Below are positions 1 through 5,798 of a DNA stretch of 6,127 bases, piece after piece. Below the pieces are notes generated by a model. It was given only the letters and a program-made list of their open reading frames with translations, did no database searches and had not been told where the DNA came from. How positions within the stretch are numbered: position 1 is the first letter of the stretch; each line of letters begins with the position of its first letter. The DNA comes from Coriobacteriia bacterium. GTDB lineage: Bacteria > Actinomycetota > Coriobacteriia > Anaerosomatales > SLCP01. A program made the position numbers and the translations under genes. The stretch lies in assembly GCA_007125735.1 (NCBI GenBank), contig SLCP01000210.1, positions 1 through 6,127 on the forward strand, given 5' to 3'.

Positions 1-888
1 GGGTGGGGCGCACCGGAGGTCGTCTGGGCGGCGGTCCTCGGCACCGCGCTGCTGCCCGTCCTCGTCCTCTACGAGCGCACCCGCGACCATCCGATCGTAC
101 CGCTCGGCATGTTCGCCAACCGCAACCTCGCCGTAGCCAACGTCGCCACGTTCTTCGTGTACGCCGGCTTGTACGGCACCTTCTTCTACGTGTCGCTGTA
201 CGCGCAGACCGCGCTCGGGGCCTCGGCCACGATCGCCGGAGCCTTGTTCGTCCCCATCACGGTGCTTCTCTTCTTCCTCTCCCCGTATGCGGGGCGCCTC
301 AACGACCGCTACGGTCCGAGATGGCTCATGTGCTTCGGGCCGCTCGGTGCCGCCGCCGGACTCGTGATCGCTGCGATGACGGGGTTCGGGCAGCTCTGGA
401 CGGTACTCGTCCCCGGCATCATCGTGTTCGGCATCGGGCTCGGCTTCACCGTGGCGCCCGTCACGGCGACCGCCATCGGCTCTGCCGAGGAGCGATACTC
501 GGGGGCGGCCTCCGGCTTCAACAACGCCGTCTCCCGCATCGCCGGCCTGCTCGCGATCGCGATCATGGGTGTCGTGGTCGTGCAGCTGTGGCAGGCGGGT
601 CTGGCCGCCTCGGCGACGGACGCCACGGCCCCCGTGCGCGCCACGCTCGAGTCCGTCTCCGACCAGGCGTTCGTCACACCGGACACGAGCGATCTGGCCG
701 CCGAGGAGGCCGCGGGCGTGATCGCCGCGACCGCAGAAGCGTCCCGAACGTCGTTCCGCAACGGCATGCTGCTCGCGGCCCTTCTCGTAGCACTCGGCGG
801 CCTCATCTCGGCGATCTGGCTGCGCAACCCGGAGCACACCTGCGGCACAGCCGATCTCGCGTGCGAGACAGCTCCCCCATCCCAGTAA
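1..888 (+). CDS. MFS transporter, DHA2-like drug exporter (C-terminal part)
   Basis: This is the 3' part of a major facilitator gene, open from the first base of the window (frame 1) to TAA at 886-888, giving 295 visible residues; the start lies upstream. The protein is a polytopic inner-membrane exporter, most likely drug/proton antiport. The segment shows a linker with PIVPLGMFANRN (about residues 31-42), typical of 14-helix DHA2/EmrB-type carriers between their halves. Hydrophobic helices follow, with a second-half motif-A-like loop GRLNDRYGPR (about 98-107). The stretch GIGLGFTVAPVTATAIGS and the later SGAASGFNNAVSRIAG are characteristic of the family. A poorly conserved, Ala/Thr/Asp-rich extracytoplasmic loop (about 195-250) precedes the last helix, as in many actinobacterial members. 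The gene converges on the tRNA-Phe unit. Family assignment is firm; the substrate cannot be read from sequence. Confidence 0.9.
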   Translation, partial: GWGAPEVVWAAVLGTALLPVLVLYERTRDHPIVPLGMFANRNLAVANVATFFVYAGLYGTFFYVSLYAQTALGASATIAGALFVPITVLLFFLSPYAGRLNDRYGPRWLMCFGPLGAAAGLVIAAMTGFGQLWTVLVPGIIVFGIGLGFTVAPVTATAIGSAEERYSGAASGFNNAVSRIAGLLAIAIMGVVVVQLWQAGLAASATDATAPVRATLESVSDQAFVTPDTSDLAAEEAAGVIAATAEASRTSFRNGMLLAALLVALGGLISAIWLRNPEHTCGTADLACETAPPSQ

Positions 889-896
889 CGAAAGAA

Positions 897-916
897 GCCC
901 GCCGTTTCCGGCGGGC
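897..916 (-). terminator. Rho-independent terminator of the tRNA-Phe unit
   Basis: A perfect 8-bp stem (897-904 with 909-916, GCCCGCCG/CGGCGGGC) closes a 4-nt loop. Read on the minus strand it is followed by the T-rich run TTCTTTCGTT, so it works as an intrinsic terminator for the tRNA transcript. On the plus strand the hairpin lies 8 nt after the MFS stop but is followed by CCCGTCAGG without a U tract. It may still slow or protect the MFS mRNA end, but it is a good terminator in one direction only. Confidence 0.8.
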
Positions 917-930
917 CCCGTCAGGTTCTG

Positions 931-1006
931 TGGTGGCCAGAGACGGACTTGAACCGCCGACACGCGGATTTTCAATCCGCTGCTCTACCACCTGAGCTAC
1001 CTGGCC
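931..1006 (-). tRNA. tRNA-Phe (GAA anticodon), CCA encoded
   Basis: The minus strand folds into a standard 76-nt cloverleaf. The acceptor stem is GGCCAGG paired with TCTGGCC (one G-U at 7-66), and the D stem is GCTC/GAGC. The anticodon stem GCGGA/TCCGC closes the loop TTGAAAA with anticodon GAA (plus-strand 971-973), which reads Phe codons UUC/UUU. The T arm is GGCGG-TTCAAGT-CCGTC, the discriminator base is A73, and CCA is encoded in the DNA (931-933). All invariant positions checked (T8, G18-G19 in GGTGG, T54-T55-C56, A58) are present. It has its own promoter and terminator, so it is a monocistronic unit. Confidence 0.97.
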
Positions 1007-1022
1007 GTGTGGATGCTGGAAC

Positions 1023-1051
1023 ATACTACCCAGGCCCTCGGCGACGGTCAA
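1023..1051 (-). promoter_or_regulatory. Housekeeping-sigma promoter of tRNA-Phe
   Basis: On the minus strand there is TTGACC (-35; plus 1046-1051), exactly 17 nt of spacer, then TAGTAT (-10; plus 1023-1028). These are 5/6 and 4/6 matches to the TTGACA/TATAAT consensus. The -10 ends 16 nt before the first base of the mature tRNA, so transcription would begin about 9-10 nt upstream of it, leaving the short 5' leader normally removed by RNase P. It stands out in an otherwise GC-rich gap. Confidence 0.8.
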
Positions 1052-1112
1052 GGTGAGCCGCGCACGGCAGGTCCCGATGGTGCGCCGATCGCCGGTGCCG
1101 GTGCGAAGCCGC

Positions 1113-2198
1113 CTACCGCCCCTGCATCTGGCGCAGGTACGGATAGGGATTGACCGCTCCGCGTCCCGGCAGGTGGATCTCGTAGTGCAGGTGCGGAGCG
1201 CTCGCGCTCGCGTTGCCCGTGTAGCCCACCGTACCGATGGTCTGGCCTGCGGTCACGCGCCCCGACCCGACGATGATGCTGTCGAGGTGCATGTAGTAGA
1301 ACGTCCATCCGTTGTCGGCGTTGAGACGGATGAGCAGACCACTGGTCGCACCGTTCCCTCGGCTGACCGTGCCAGAGAGCGTCGCGACCACGGGCGTACC
1401 GGTTGCCGCCATGATATCGGTCCCGATGTGACGACGTCGTCCGCCCGCTCTCGAGGCGCCCCACGTGTCGCTGTAGTAGTTGGGACCGGCGACAGGGAAC
1501 ACCATGCCATTGGGACCGGCCACGGCAGCAGCGGCGGGAAGCGGTGCGGCCGCGGGACGAGAGGATGCGGCAGCCGCTCGCTGACGTGCCTCCTCGGCCC
1601 GGCGGGCCTCCTCGGCGAGCTCACGCTGCACGCGCTCGTACTCCGCGCGCTTCGACTGGAGGCGCTTCTGGAGCGCGTCCCGCTCCGCCTTGAACGCGTC
1701 GACCTTCGCCGAGCGCTCGGCCTGCTCTACCTCGAGGCGCTCGCGGTCCTCGCGCAACTCTGCGAGCAACCCCTCGACCTGCTGGATCGCGCTCGCGTCG
1801 TCCTGTGCGATGCGAGTCGCGTAGTCGAGCCGCGTCACGAGGTCGTTGAAGTCTTGAGCACCGAGCAGGAATTCGATGAAGCCGAGGTTGTCGGCGCGGT
1901 ACCACGACGAAACGCGAGCCTGAAGCACGTCTTGGGCCTCGCCAAGGGCGACCTCGTTCTCGCCGATGCGCGCGGTCGTGTCCTCGATGGCCTTCTCGGT
2001 CTCGTCGAGGGCCCAGAACGCCTTGTCGTAAGCGGCACCCGCACGCGCGAACTCGTCGTTGATCTTGTTGAGCTCGGCCCGCAACTGCTCGACGCGCTGC
2101 GCGTTCGCATCCGCGTGCTCGGGAACGAGCAGCGCCACGGCGACGAAAGCCGTGACGATGAGGCAGAGCGTGCGTCTGAGTGTCGCTGTCCCGGTCAT
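1113..2198 (-). CDS. Secreted coiled-coil M23 peptidase (PcsB/CwlO N-domain plus LytM domain)
   Basis: This is a probable peptidoglycan endopeptidase acting outside the membrane, or a wall-hydrolase regulator. Numbering here is from an upstream GTG at 2204, which would give 363 aa. The ATG at 2198 (361 aa) is preferred because GGGTGGT lies just before it and nothing SD-like precedes the GTG. A signal peptide spans about residues 8-33, with probable cleavage after ADA. A long heptad-rich coiled coil (about 35-210) includes the signature WYRADNLGFIEFLLG and FNDLVTRLDYATRIA of PcsB/CwlO-type N-terminal domains. An Ala/Pro linker (about 210-230) leads to a complete LytM domain (about 234-358). 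Zinc ligands are H259 and D263 (HIGTD) and H340; catalytic histidines are H306 (YMHL) and H338 (HLHYE). All are present, so the enzyme should be active. PcsB/CwlO-type coiled coils typically keep such hydrolases inactive until engaged by FtsEX, which is not in this window. It has its own promoter. Confidence 0.93.
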   Translation of the reverse strand: MTGTATLRRTLCLIVTAFVAVALLVPEHADANAQRVEQLRAELNKINDEFARAGAAYDKAFWALDETEKAIEDTTARIGENEVALGEAQDVLQARVSSWYRADNLGFIEFLLGAQDFNDLVTRLDYATRIAQDDASAIQQVEGLLAELREDRERLEVEQAERSAKVDAFKAERDALQKRLQSKRAEYERVQRELAEEARRAEEARQRAAAASSRPAAAPLPAAAAVAGPNGMVFPVAGPNYYSDTWGASRAGGRRRHIGTDIMAATGTPVVATLSGTVSRGNGATSGLLIRLNADNGWTFYYMHLDSIIVGSGRVTAGQTIGTVGYTGNASASAPHLHYEIHLPGRGAVNPYPYLRQMQGR

Positions 2199-2234
2199 TA
2201 CCACCCGGTTCGTTGCCGATTCCCGTGCCGATAC

Positions 2235-2256
2235 TCGCGCGCGAACCCCCGCGCGA
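2235..2256 (-). promoter_or_regulatory. GC-rich hairpin in the leader of the M23 gene
   Basis: A perfect 7-bp inverted repeat (TCGCGCG at 2235-2241, CGCGCGA at 2250-2256) has an 8-nt loop. It lies inside the predicted 5' leader, about 10 nt after the predicted transcription start and 36 nt before the ATG at 2198. There is no U tract after it on the minus strand, so it is not a conventional terminator. It could stabilise the mRNA 5' end or affect translation; in GC-rich DNA it could also be chance. Confidence 0.35.
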
Positions 2257-2272
2257 CCGTGCTCGACCGCTC

Positions 2273-2281
2273 AGTATAGCA
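2273..2281 (-). promoter_or_regulatory. Extended -10 promoter for the M23 peptidase gene
   Basis: The minus strand reads TGC-TATACT: TATACT (plus 2273-2278) is 5/6 of the -10 consensus and is preceded by the extended -10 element TGn (2279-2281). No good -35 is seen 16-18 nt upstream, which is usual when a TGn element is present. Transcription would start near 2266 and give a leader of about 68 nt. It lies in the 159-nt gap between the CWB2 gene and the M23 gene, so the peptidase can be expressed independently of its neighbour. Confidence 0.6.
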
Positions 2282-2357
2282 CGTGGCAGGCCAGGTCGGC
2301 CGCACCGGACACCGGGTACGCAACCCCACGCGACCCCGCGCCGCGCTCATCTGCGAC

Positions 2358-3785
2358 CTACGGGAACATCGCGTCGATCTCGGTGGCAAGCGCGTCCGAC
2401 AGAACGACCGGGCCGCCAAAGAGCAGCGCCGTGGTCACGTCTCCGATGTTGGCGCCCATGCGCACCTTGGCGACCGGCTCGAACGCCGCCGGTCGTGTGA
2501 GCAGCAGCACACCATCCCTGCGGCCGGTGGCAGCCGCACCCGAGAGGGCGTCCGGGAAGCCAAGTCCCGTGGCGACGCCCACGTAACCCCATGTGGCCCA
2601 CCCGCGCGTGCCCACCGCATGATCGGCGAGATTCGCGGCGGTATGAAAGCGTGACGCGCCCGACACGCGCTGCACATCGGTCAGGCCGCCGTTCAGGTTC
2701 GATGCGGCCGCAGCGGCAGCGGGCGACACGGCGGCCTCGCCACCGACGATGGTCACATCGAGGATGTCCCGCGCCTCGATGAACCCGGCGGCCTGCGGGT
2801 GGAGCGATGCGCTCGTGGTGAGCAGTACCGGGATACGCTGCGAGAACGCGTACGGTCCCGCCGAGAGCGCGTCGGCGAAGTCGTCTCCGCGAACGAGGAA
2901 CGCCGCATCGACCGTCCCACCCTCGGCGACAACAAGCTGGCGGACCTTCTCGGCCACCGCCCGCGCGGTCTCGTAGCGGTTGTCGCCCGGCAGGCGGACG
3001 ACATCGAACTGGAGAGTGTCGGTGAGGTAGGCGGTCGTGGCCGAGGAGATCACTGCCGTACCCCCCACGACGTACACATCGCTGACCCCGAGCCGTCTGA
3101 GCTCGAAGACCATCTCTTGGAACGCATCGGTGAATATGCTGTCTCGCACGAGCAGTAGCGGCGCGTCGAGCGCGCCCGCGAGAGCGGAGGCTGCGAGCGC
3201 GTCAGGGTAGTTCGCCCCCGTCGCCAACACTGCCGCAGTGGCGGTCGCGAACGAGGAGCGCGAGATGGCGATCGACGTCGCGTAGCGATCCTGACCCGAG
3301 AGACGGCAGACCTGCGGGGCGTCGACATCGGCCCGGAGCGTGAAGTCGGCCGGCTGGACCAGCGGCTGGAACACGGCGACGACGACGTAGTACGTGCCGC
3401 TCCCGTCGGGAGGAACGAGGTACTCCATGACGGCCGGATAGGTTATCGGCGTGGCGGAGACGGCTATGCGACGGGCAAGCTCGGCGAGGTCGGTGGTCGC
3501 CGGGTCGTAGAGCCGCAGCTCGAGATCGGCCACGGCGATGTCCGCATCGAGCGTGAGCCGTACGCGCTCGCCGGCGGCCAGGTCGATGCTGTAGACGCGC
3601 CGATCGATGCTTGACGGTCCGACGGTCCCCGCGACCTGCACCCCGGGCGAGAGTGGTTCACCGGGCAGGTCGGTCGCGAGCGGCGTGATCTCTCCGGCCG
3701 AGGCTGCCGGCAGGGGCGCGGCGAGCGCGCATACGAGCGCGAACGCGATGAGCACGCTGACGGCAGAGTGGGCGGGTCGGGCCAT
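2358..3785 (-). CDS. Secreted cell wall binding repeat 2 (CWB2) protein with PPC-like domain
   Basis: This is an exported surface protein bound non-covalently to the wall by CWB2 (PF04122) modules; such modules bind anionic wall polymers in clostridial S-layer proteins. Starting at ATG 3785 it is 475 aa. The SD GAGGAG (plus 3794-3799) sits 8 nt before that ATG and overlaps the alternative GTG at 3794, ruling against the longer start. A signal peptide ends near residue 30 (PAASA/GE). Residues about 45-155 form a beta-rich domain resembling the PPC (pre-peptidase C-terminal) fold, with AGTVGP, RVYSIDLAAGERV, LELRLYD and GTYYVVV. Three CWB2 repeats follow, starting at RLSGQDRYATS (about 161), RLPGDNRYETA (about 264) and RVSGASRFHTA (about 373). 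Each has a YPDALAAS-like or FADALSAG-like segment and a VVGG/IVGG/LFGG strand. It ends in repeat 3, with no enzymatic or sortase domain. The role of the PPC-like part is unknown. Confidence 0.92.
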   Translation of the reverse strand: MARPAHSAVSVLIAFALVCALAAPLPAASAGEITPLATDLPGEPLSPGVQVAGTVGPSSIDRRVYSIDLAAGERVRLTLDADIAVADLELRLYDPATTDLAELARRIAVSATPITYPAVMEYLVPPDGSGTYYVVVAVFQPLVQPADFTLRADVDAPQVCRLSGQDRYATSIAISRSSFATATAAVLATGANYPDALAASALAGALDAPLLLVRDSIFTDAFQEMVFELRRLGVSDVYVVGGTAVISSATTAYLTDTLQFDVVRLPGDNRYETARAVAEKVRQLVVAEGGTVDAAFLVRGDDFADALSAGPYAFSQRIPVLLTTSASLHPQAAGFIEARDILDVTIVGGEAAVSPAAAAAASNLNGGLTDVQRVSGASRFHTAANLADHAVGTRGWATWGYVGVATGLGFPDALSGAAATGRRDGVLLLTRPAAFEPVAKVRMGANIGDVTTALLFGGPVVLSDALATEIDAMFP

Positions 3786-3902
3786 ACGGATCACTCCTCA
3801 GCACACGGCAGCGGATGTCGATGTCCGCCACGCGGGGACGGCCGCTACTGATTGTGCATGACACGACCGCGTGCGTCCACGCGCAGCCGCTGCCTCCGAA
3901 CC
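3786..3902. other. Intergenic gap between ccdA-like and CWB2 genes
   Basis: This 117-nt gap separates the end of the redox/efflux operon from the CWB2 gene. It contains the SD GAGGAG of the CWB2 gene (plus 3794-3799). It also holds a short perfect inverted repeat (CGCGTG at 3868-3873, CACGCG at 3878-3883, 4-nt loop) shortly after the ccdA-like stop. No T run follows the repeat on the minus strand, so I do not call it a terminator. I cannot identify a convincing -10/-35 pair, so the CWB2 gene may use an unrecognised promoter or read-through. Confidence 0.4.
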
Positions 3903-4610
3903 CTACAGAGCCATCCACACGAGGTACGCCGCCGCACCGATGAGCGAGACGCCACCGACCCGTTGGAGCCACACGGTCGCCTTGGAGAACGTACGCATCC
4001 CCGCGAGCATCCCAGAGAACACCGCGACGAGCAGGAGCGGGGTTCCTCGGCCAAGACCGTAGAGGAAGAGCAAGCCCGCGCCGGTCGCAGGATCACCGCT
4101 CGCGGCGGCGAGCGTAGCGATGGCGGCGAGCACCATCGAGGTGCACGGCGGCACGACGAGGCCGAACGCGAGCCCGAACAGCCCGGCCCCGAGCAGGCCC
4201 TTGCGCTCGGGACGCTTGAGGAAGAAGCGGTTGGCGAAGTTGAACTCGAACCGGAAGACGCCGAGCATCTGCAAGCCGAGCACGACGCAGACGGCCGCTA
4301 TCAACCAGAGCGCCCACTGGCCCACGAGTATCGCCCGACCGAGGGTGGCCGCGAGTACGCCGATTCCGGCCGAGGTCACCGCCACGCCGAGGATGAAGAC
4401 GCCCACGAGCCCGAGCGAGCGCACCGTGGTCTCGCGCGCGTCGGCCGCACCGGGAAGCGCGCCGGTCACGTAGCCGAAGATCGCGGGCACCATAGGAAGC
4501 ACGCACGGGCTGAAGCCGGCGATCACTCCGCCGAGGAGCGCGATGGCGAACGAGAGCGCCGTGATGCCGGCGGGGTCGGTCCCGAGGCTGAGTGCGAGTT
4601 CCTCGATCAT
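3903..4610 (-). CDS. CcdA/DsbD-family transmembrane thiol-electron carrier
   Basis: This is a 235-aa polytopic membrane protein of the CcdA type, which passes reducing equivalents from cytoplasmic thioredoxin through a membrane cysteine pair to a thiol protein outside. The hallmark cysteines are present: C36 in GFSPCVLPMVP at the end of helix 1, and C156 in VVPPCTSMVLAAI in helix 4. About six hydrophobic helices can be drawn (roughly 18-40, 64-90, 98-118, 140-170, 176-203, 214-235), the usual CcdA length and topology. C108 in helix 3 is extra and probably not catalytic. The ATG follows the upstream thioredoxin stop by only 6 nt with a weak GGCGG, so translation is probably coupled. The adjacent anchored thioredoxin is its obvious partner. 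CcdA also serves cytochrome c maturation, but no other cytochrome c assembly gene is visible here. Confidence 0.93.
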   Translation of the reverse strand: MIEELALSLGTDPAGITALSFAIALLGGVIAGFSPCVLPMVPAIFGYVTGALPGAADARETTVRSLGLVGVFILGVAVTSAGIGVLAATLGRAILVGQWALWLIAAVCVVLGLQMLGVFRFEFNFANRFFLKRPERKGLLGAGLFGLAFGLVVPPCTSMVLAAIATLAAASGDPATGAGLLFLYGLGRGTPLLLVAVFSGMLAGMRTFSKATVWLQRVGGVSLIGAAAYLVWMAL

Positions 4611-4616
4611 CCGCCG

Positions 4617-5165
4617 CTACTCCGAGGCCGCCACGAGGGCGTCGAGTCGCGCGCGGAAGTCGGTCTCGGACATCGCGCCGGTATGCTGCTCGAGGACCGC
4701 TCCGTCAGGAGTGAGGAAGATCGTGGTCGGCACGAACTGGAACTGGAATCGCTGGAAGAGGGGGCGCGTCCGCTGATCGCCGGTGGGGGCGTCGACATAC
4801 GCGACCGTGTCGACGTACTCGGGCATCACGCGGGACACGATCTCCTTCATCTCGATACACGGGGGGCATCCGCCCGAACTGAAGAGCACGACCACCGGGT
4901 CGCCTGCGGCCAGTGCCTCATCGAGTGCGACGACCGGATCGACCGCTGCCGGGGCATCTGCGCCGAAGTCGACGGGCTGTTCGGCCGGCCGATCGAAGAG
5001 GCGCACGCCGATGATCACCGCGAACACCACGACGACCGCAAGGCCGATGAGGACTCGGCTGCGGGTATCGGGGGCAGCGGGCGTCGCGTCGGGTGCCTCC
5101 TGAGCAGCCGGCTCGGTATCCGGCCCATCGTGCGTTACGTCGTCGTTGTGCGTGTCGTCGCTCAT
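4617..5165 (-). CDS. Membrane-anchored extracytoplasmic thioredoxin-fold protein (CPPC)
   Basis: This is a 182-aa thiol-disulfide protein, probably reduced by the CcdA-like protein encoded 6 nt downstream. The ATG at 5165 is chosen because AGGGAG lies about 9 nt ahead of it; the longer frame from GTG 5192 would overlap the upstream gene and lacks such an SD. The N-terminus is a 34-residue Asp/Glu/Pro/Ala-rich tail with two histidines, followed by Arg residues and one membrane helix (about 37-57). The positive-inside rule then puts the C-terminal domain outside. The thioredoxin domain (about 80-180) has VVVLFSSGGCPPCIEMKE with C100 and C103, and the cis-proline loop FVPTTIF (P146), followed by the usual FLTPDG turn. 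The CPPC motif suggests a reductase-type rather than a strongly oxidising protein. It could reduce a permease-associated or metalloid substrate, or serve general thiol repair outside the membrane. Confidence 0.9.
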   Translation of the reverse strand: MSDDTHNDDVTHDGPDTEPAAQEAPDATPAAPDTRSRVLIGLAVVVVFAVIIGVRLFDRPAEQPVDFGADAPAAVDPVVALDEALAAGDPVVVLFSSGGCPPCIEMKEIVSRVMPEYVDTVAYVDAPTGDQRTRPLFQRFQFQFVPTTIFLTPDGAVLEQHTGAMSETDFRARLDALVAASE

Positions 5166-5178
5166 GTGGTCCCGCTCC

Positions 5179-5421
5179 CTACATCGAGTCACGTATGAGG
5201 CGTTCGAGCTCCTCGCCGCTCGGAATCCTGCCCGCTGCCTTGACCTGTTCGTCGATCACGAGACCGGGGGTGGTCATCACCCCGTACGCCATGATGTCGT
5301 CAAGCTCGGTCACCTTCTCGACCGTAGCCTCCACACCCATCCGCTCGACGGTCTCGCGGACCGCCTCGGCGAGATTGGTGCAGCTGGCGCAGCCAGAGCC
5401 CAGTATCTTGATGTTCATCAT
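5179..5421 (-). CDS. Small thioredoxin-fold protein, MTH895/TM0996 type (redox-active disulfide protein)
   Basis: This is an 80-residue cytoplasmic protein without signal or membrane segment. AAAGGA at plus 5427-5432 precedes tandem ATG codons at 5421 and 5418, so either could be the start; the open frame upstream to 5457 has no better start. It begins with a beta strand, MNIKILGSG, then the active-site CASC (C11, C14), a helix, and the cis-proline loop VMTTPGLVID (P52), ending with an amphipathic helix. Size and order match the minimal thioredoxin/glutaredoxin-like family typified by MTH895 and TM0996. Members often neighbour PF03773 permeases and ArsR regulators, as here; their physiological substrate is not settled. 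It lies 47 nt after arsR and 13 nt before the anchored thioredoxin. A role in reducing or handing over a thiol-bound metalloid is inference. Confidence 0.9.
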   Translation of the reverse strand: MMNIKILGSGCASCTNLAEAVRETVERMGVEATVEKVTELDDIMAYGVMTTPGLVIDEQVKAAGRIPSGEELERLIRDSM

Positions 5422-5468
5422 CACAATCCTTTCCCTACCTGAGCGTCGTACCCGCAATCATCGTGCCG

Positions 5469-5798
5469 TCACAATCCGCTCAACTCGGAAGCCACCTGCT
5501 GCAGCGCGTCGCGGTCGAGGGTGTAGTACGTCCACAGCCCCTCTTTGCGGCCATGCACGAGACCGGCTCGCCGCAATACGTTCATGTGGTGAGAGATCGT
5601 AGACGCAGCCAATCCGAGGTGCTCGCCCAGCTTGCACGCGCAGACCTCCGCCGGTCCGCAGCACTCTTTGTCTGCGTCCGACCGCGACGCCTCGCCGAGG
5701 AAGCGCAGGATCTCCCTGCGCTGCGCAGACGCGAGCGCCTTGAAGGCCTCGTCGAGCGAGGAGGAGCCCGGCACGCGATTGTCCACCGTATCCCTCAC
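5469..5798 (-). CDS. ArsR/SmtB-family metal(loid)-responsive repressor
   Basis: This is a 109-aa winged helix-turn-helix regulator, expected to repress its own operon until an ion such as As(III) or Sb(III) binds. An N-terminal helix carries LDEAFKALASAQRREILRFL (about 15-34). The DNA-binding helices span KLGEHLGLAASTISHHMNVLRRAGLV (about 56-81) and the wing GRKEGLWTYYTL (about 83-94). C53 and C55 (VCAC) lie at the position of the E. coli ArsR CxC alpha-3 site, and there is an extra C46-C47 pair just before, giving four clustered cysteines. The start is GTG at 5798, overlapping the permease TGA as GTGA, with GGGA about 7 nt upstream. A second GTG at 5786 follows GAGGGA, so a form four residues shorter is possible. 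It is placed inside the operon rather than first. The effector is inferred, not shown. Confidence 0.93.
   Translation of the reverse strand: MRDTVDNRVPGSSSLDEAFKALASAQRREILRFLGEASRSDADKECCGPAEVCACKLGEHLGLAASTISHHMNVLRRAGLVHGRKEGLWTYYTLDRDALQQVASELSGL

Noticed and set aside
3..995. A 330-codon plus-strand frame over the MFS gene and tRNA
   Set aside because: It is an Arg/His-rich out-of-frame reading of the MFS gene, which in frame 1 gives a coherent membrane transporter.
931..1006. tRNA 3' end as a phage or island attachment site
   Set aside because: No integrase gene and no second copy of the tRNA 3' end were found in the window, and the flanks look like ordinary chromosomal genes.
803..1051. 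An 82-codon minus-strand frame running through the tRNA
   Set aside because: Its central peptide, with QVAQVVEQR and GGSSPSLATT, is simply the translated tRNA-Phe sequence, a well-known false protein in databases. It also runs through the tRNA terminator.
1053..2279. A 408-codon plus-strand open frame opposite the M23 peptidase gene
   Set aside because: It lies antisense to a gene with complete signal peptide, coiled coil and LytM active site, shows no recognisable domain of its own, and has no good SD at its start.
2205..2357. Possible riboswitch (such as ydaO) upstream of the M23 hydrolase
   Set aside because: The predicted leader is only about 68 nt and contains no recognisable conserved riboswitch core, only a simple hairpin.
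3868..3883. Inverted repeat after the ccdA-like gene as a terminator
   Set aside because: Only 6 bp with a 4-nt loop and no T-rich run following on the minus strand; such repeats are common by chance at this GC content.
3852..5198. A 448-codon plus-strand open frame opposite the ccdA-like and thioredoxin genes
   Set aside because: Its product is a low-complexity, Arg/Glu/His/Gly-rich string without domains, whereas the minus strand encodes clear CcdA and CPPC thioredoxin proteins with active-site motifs. It is an antisense artefact of high GC content.
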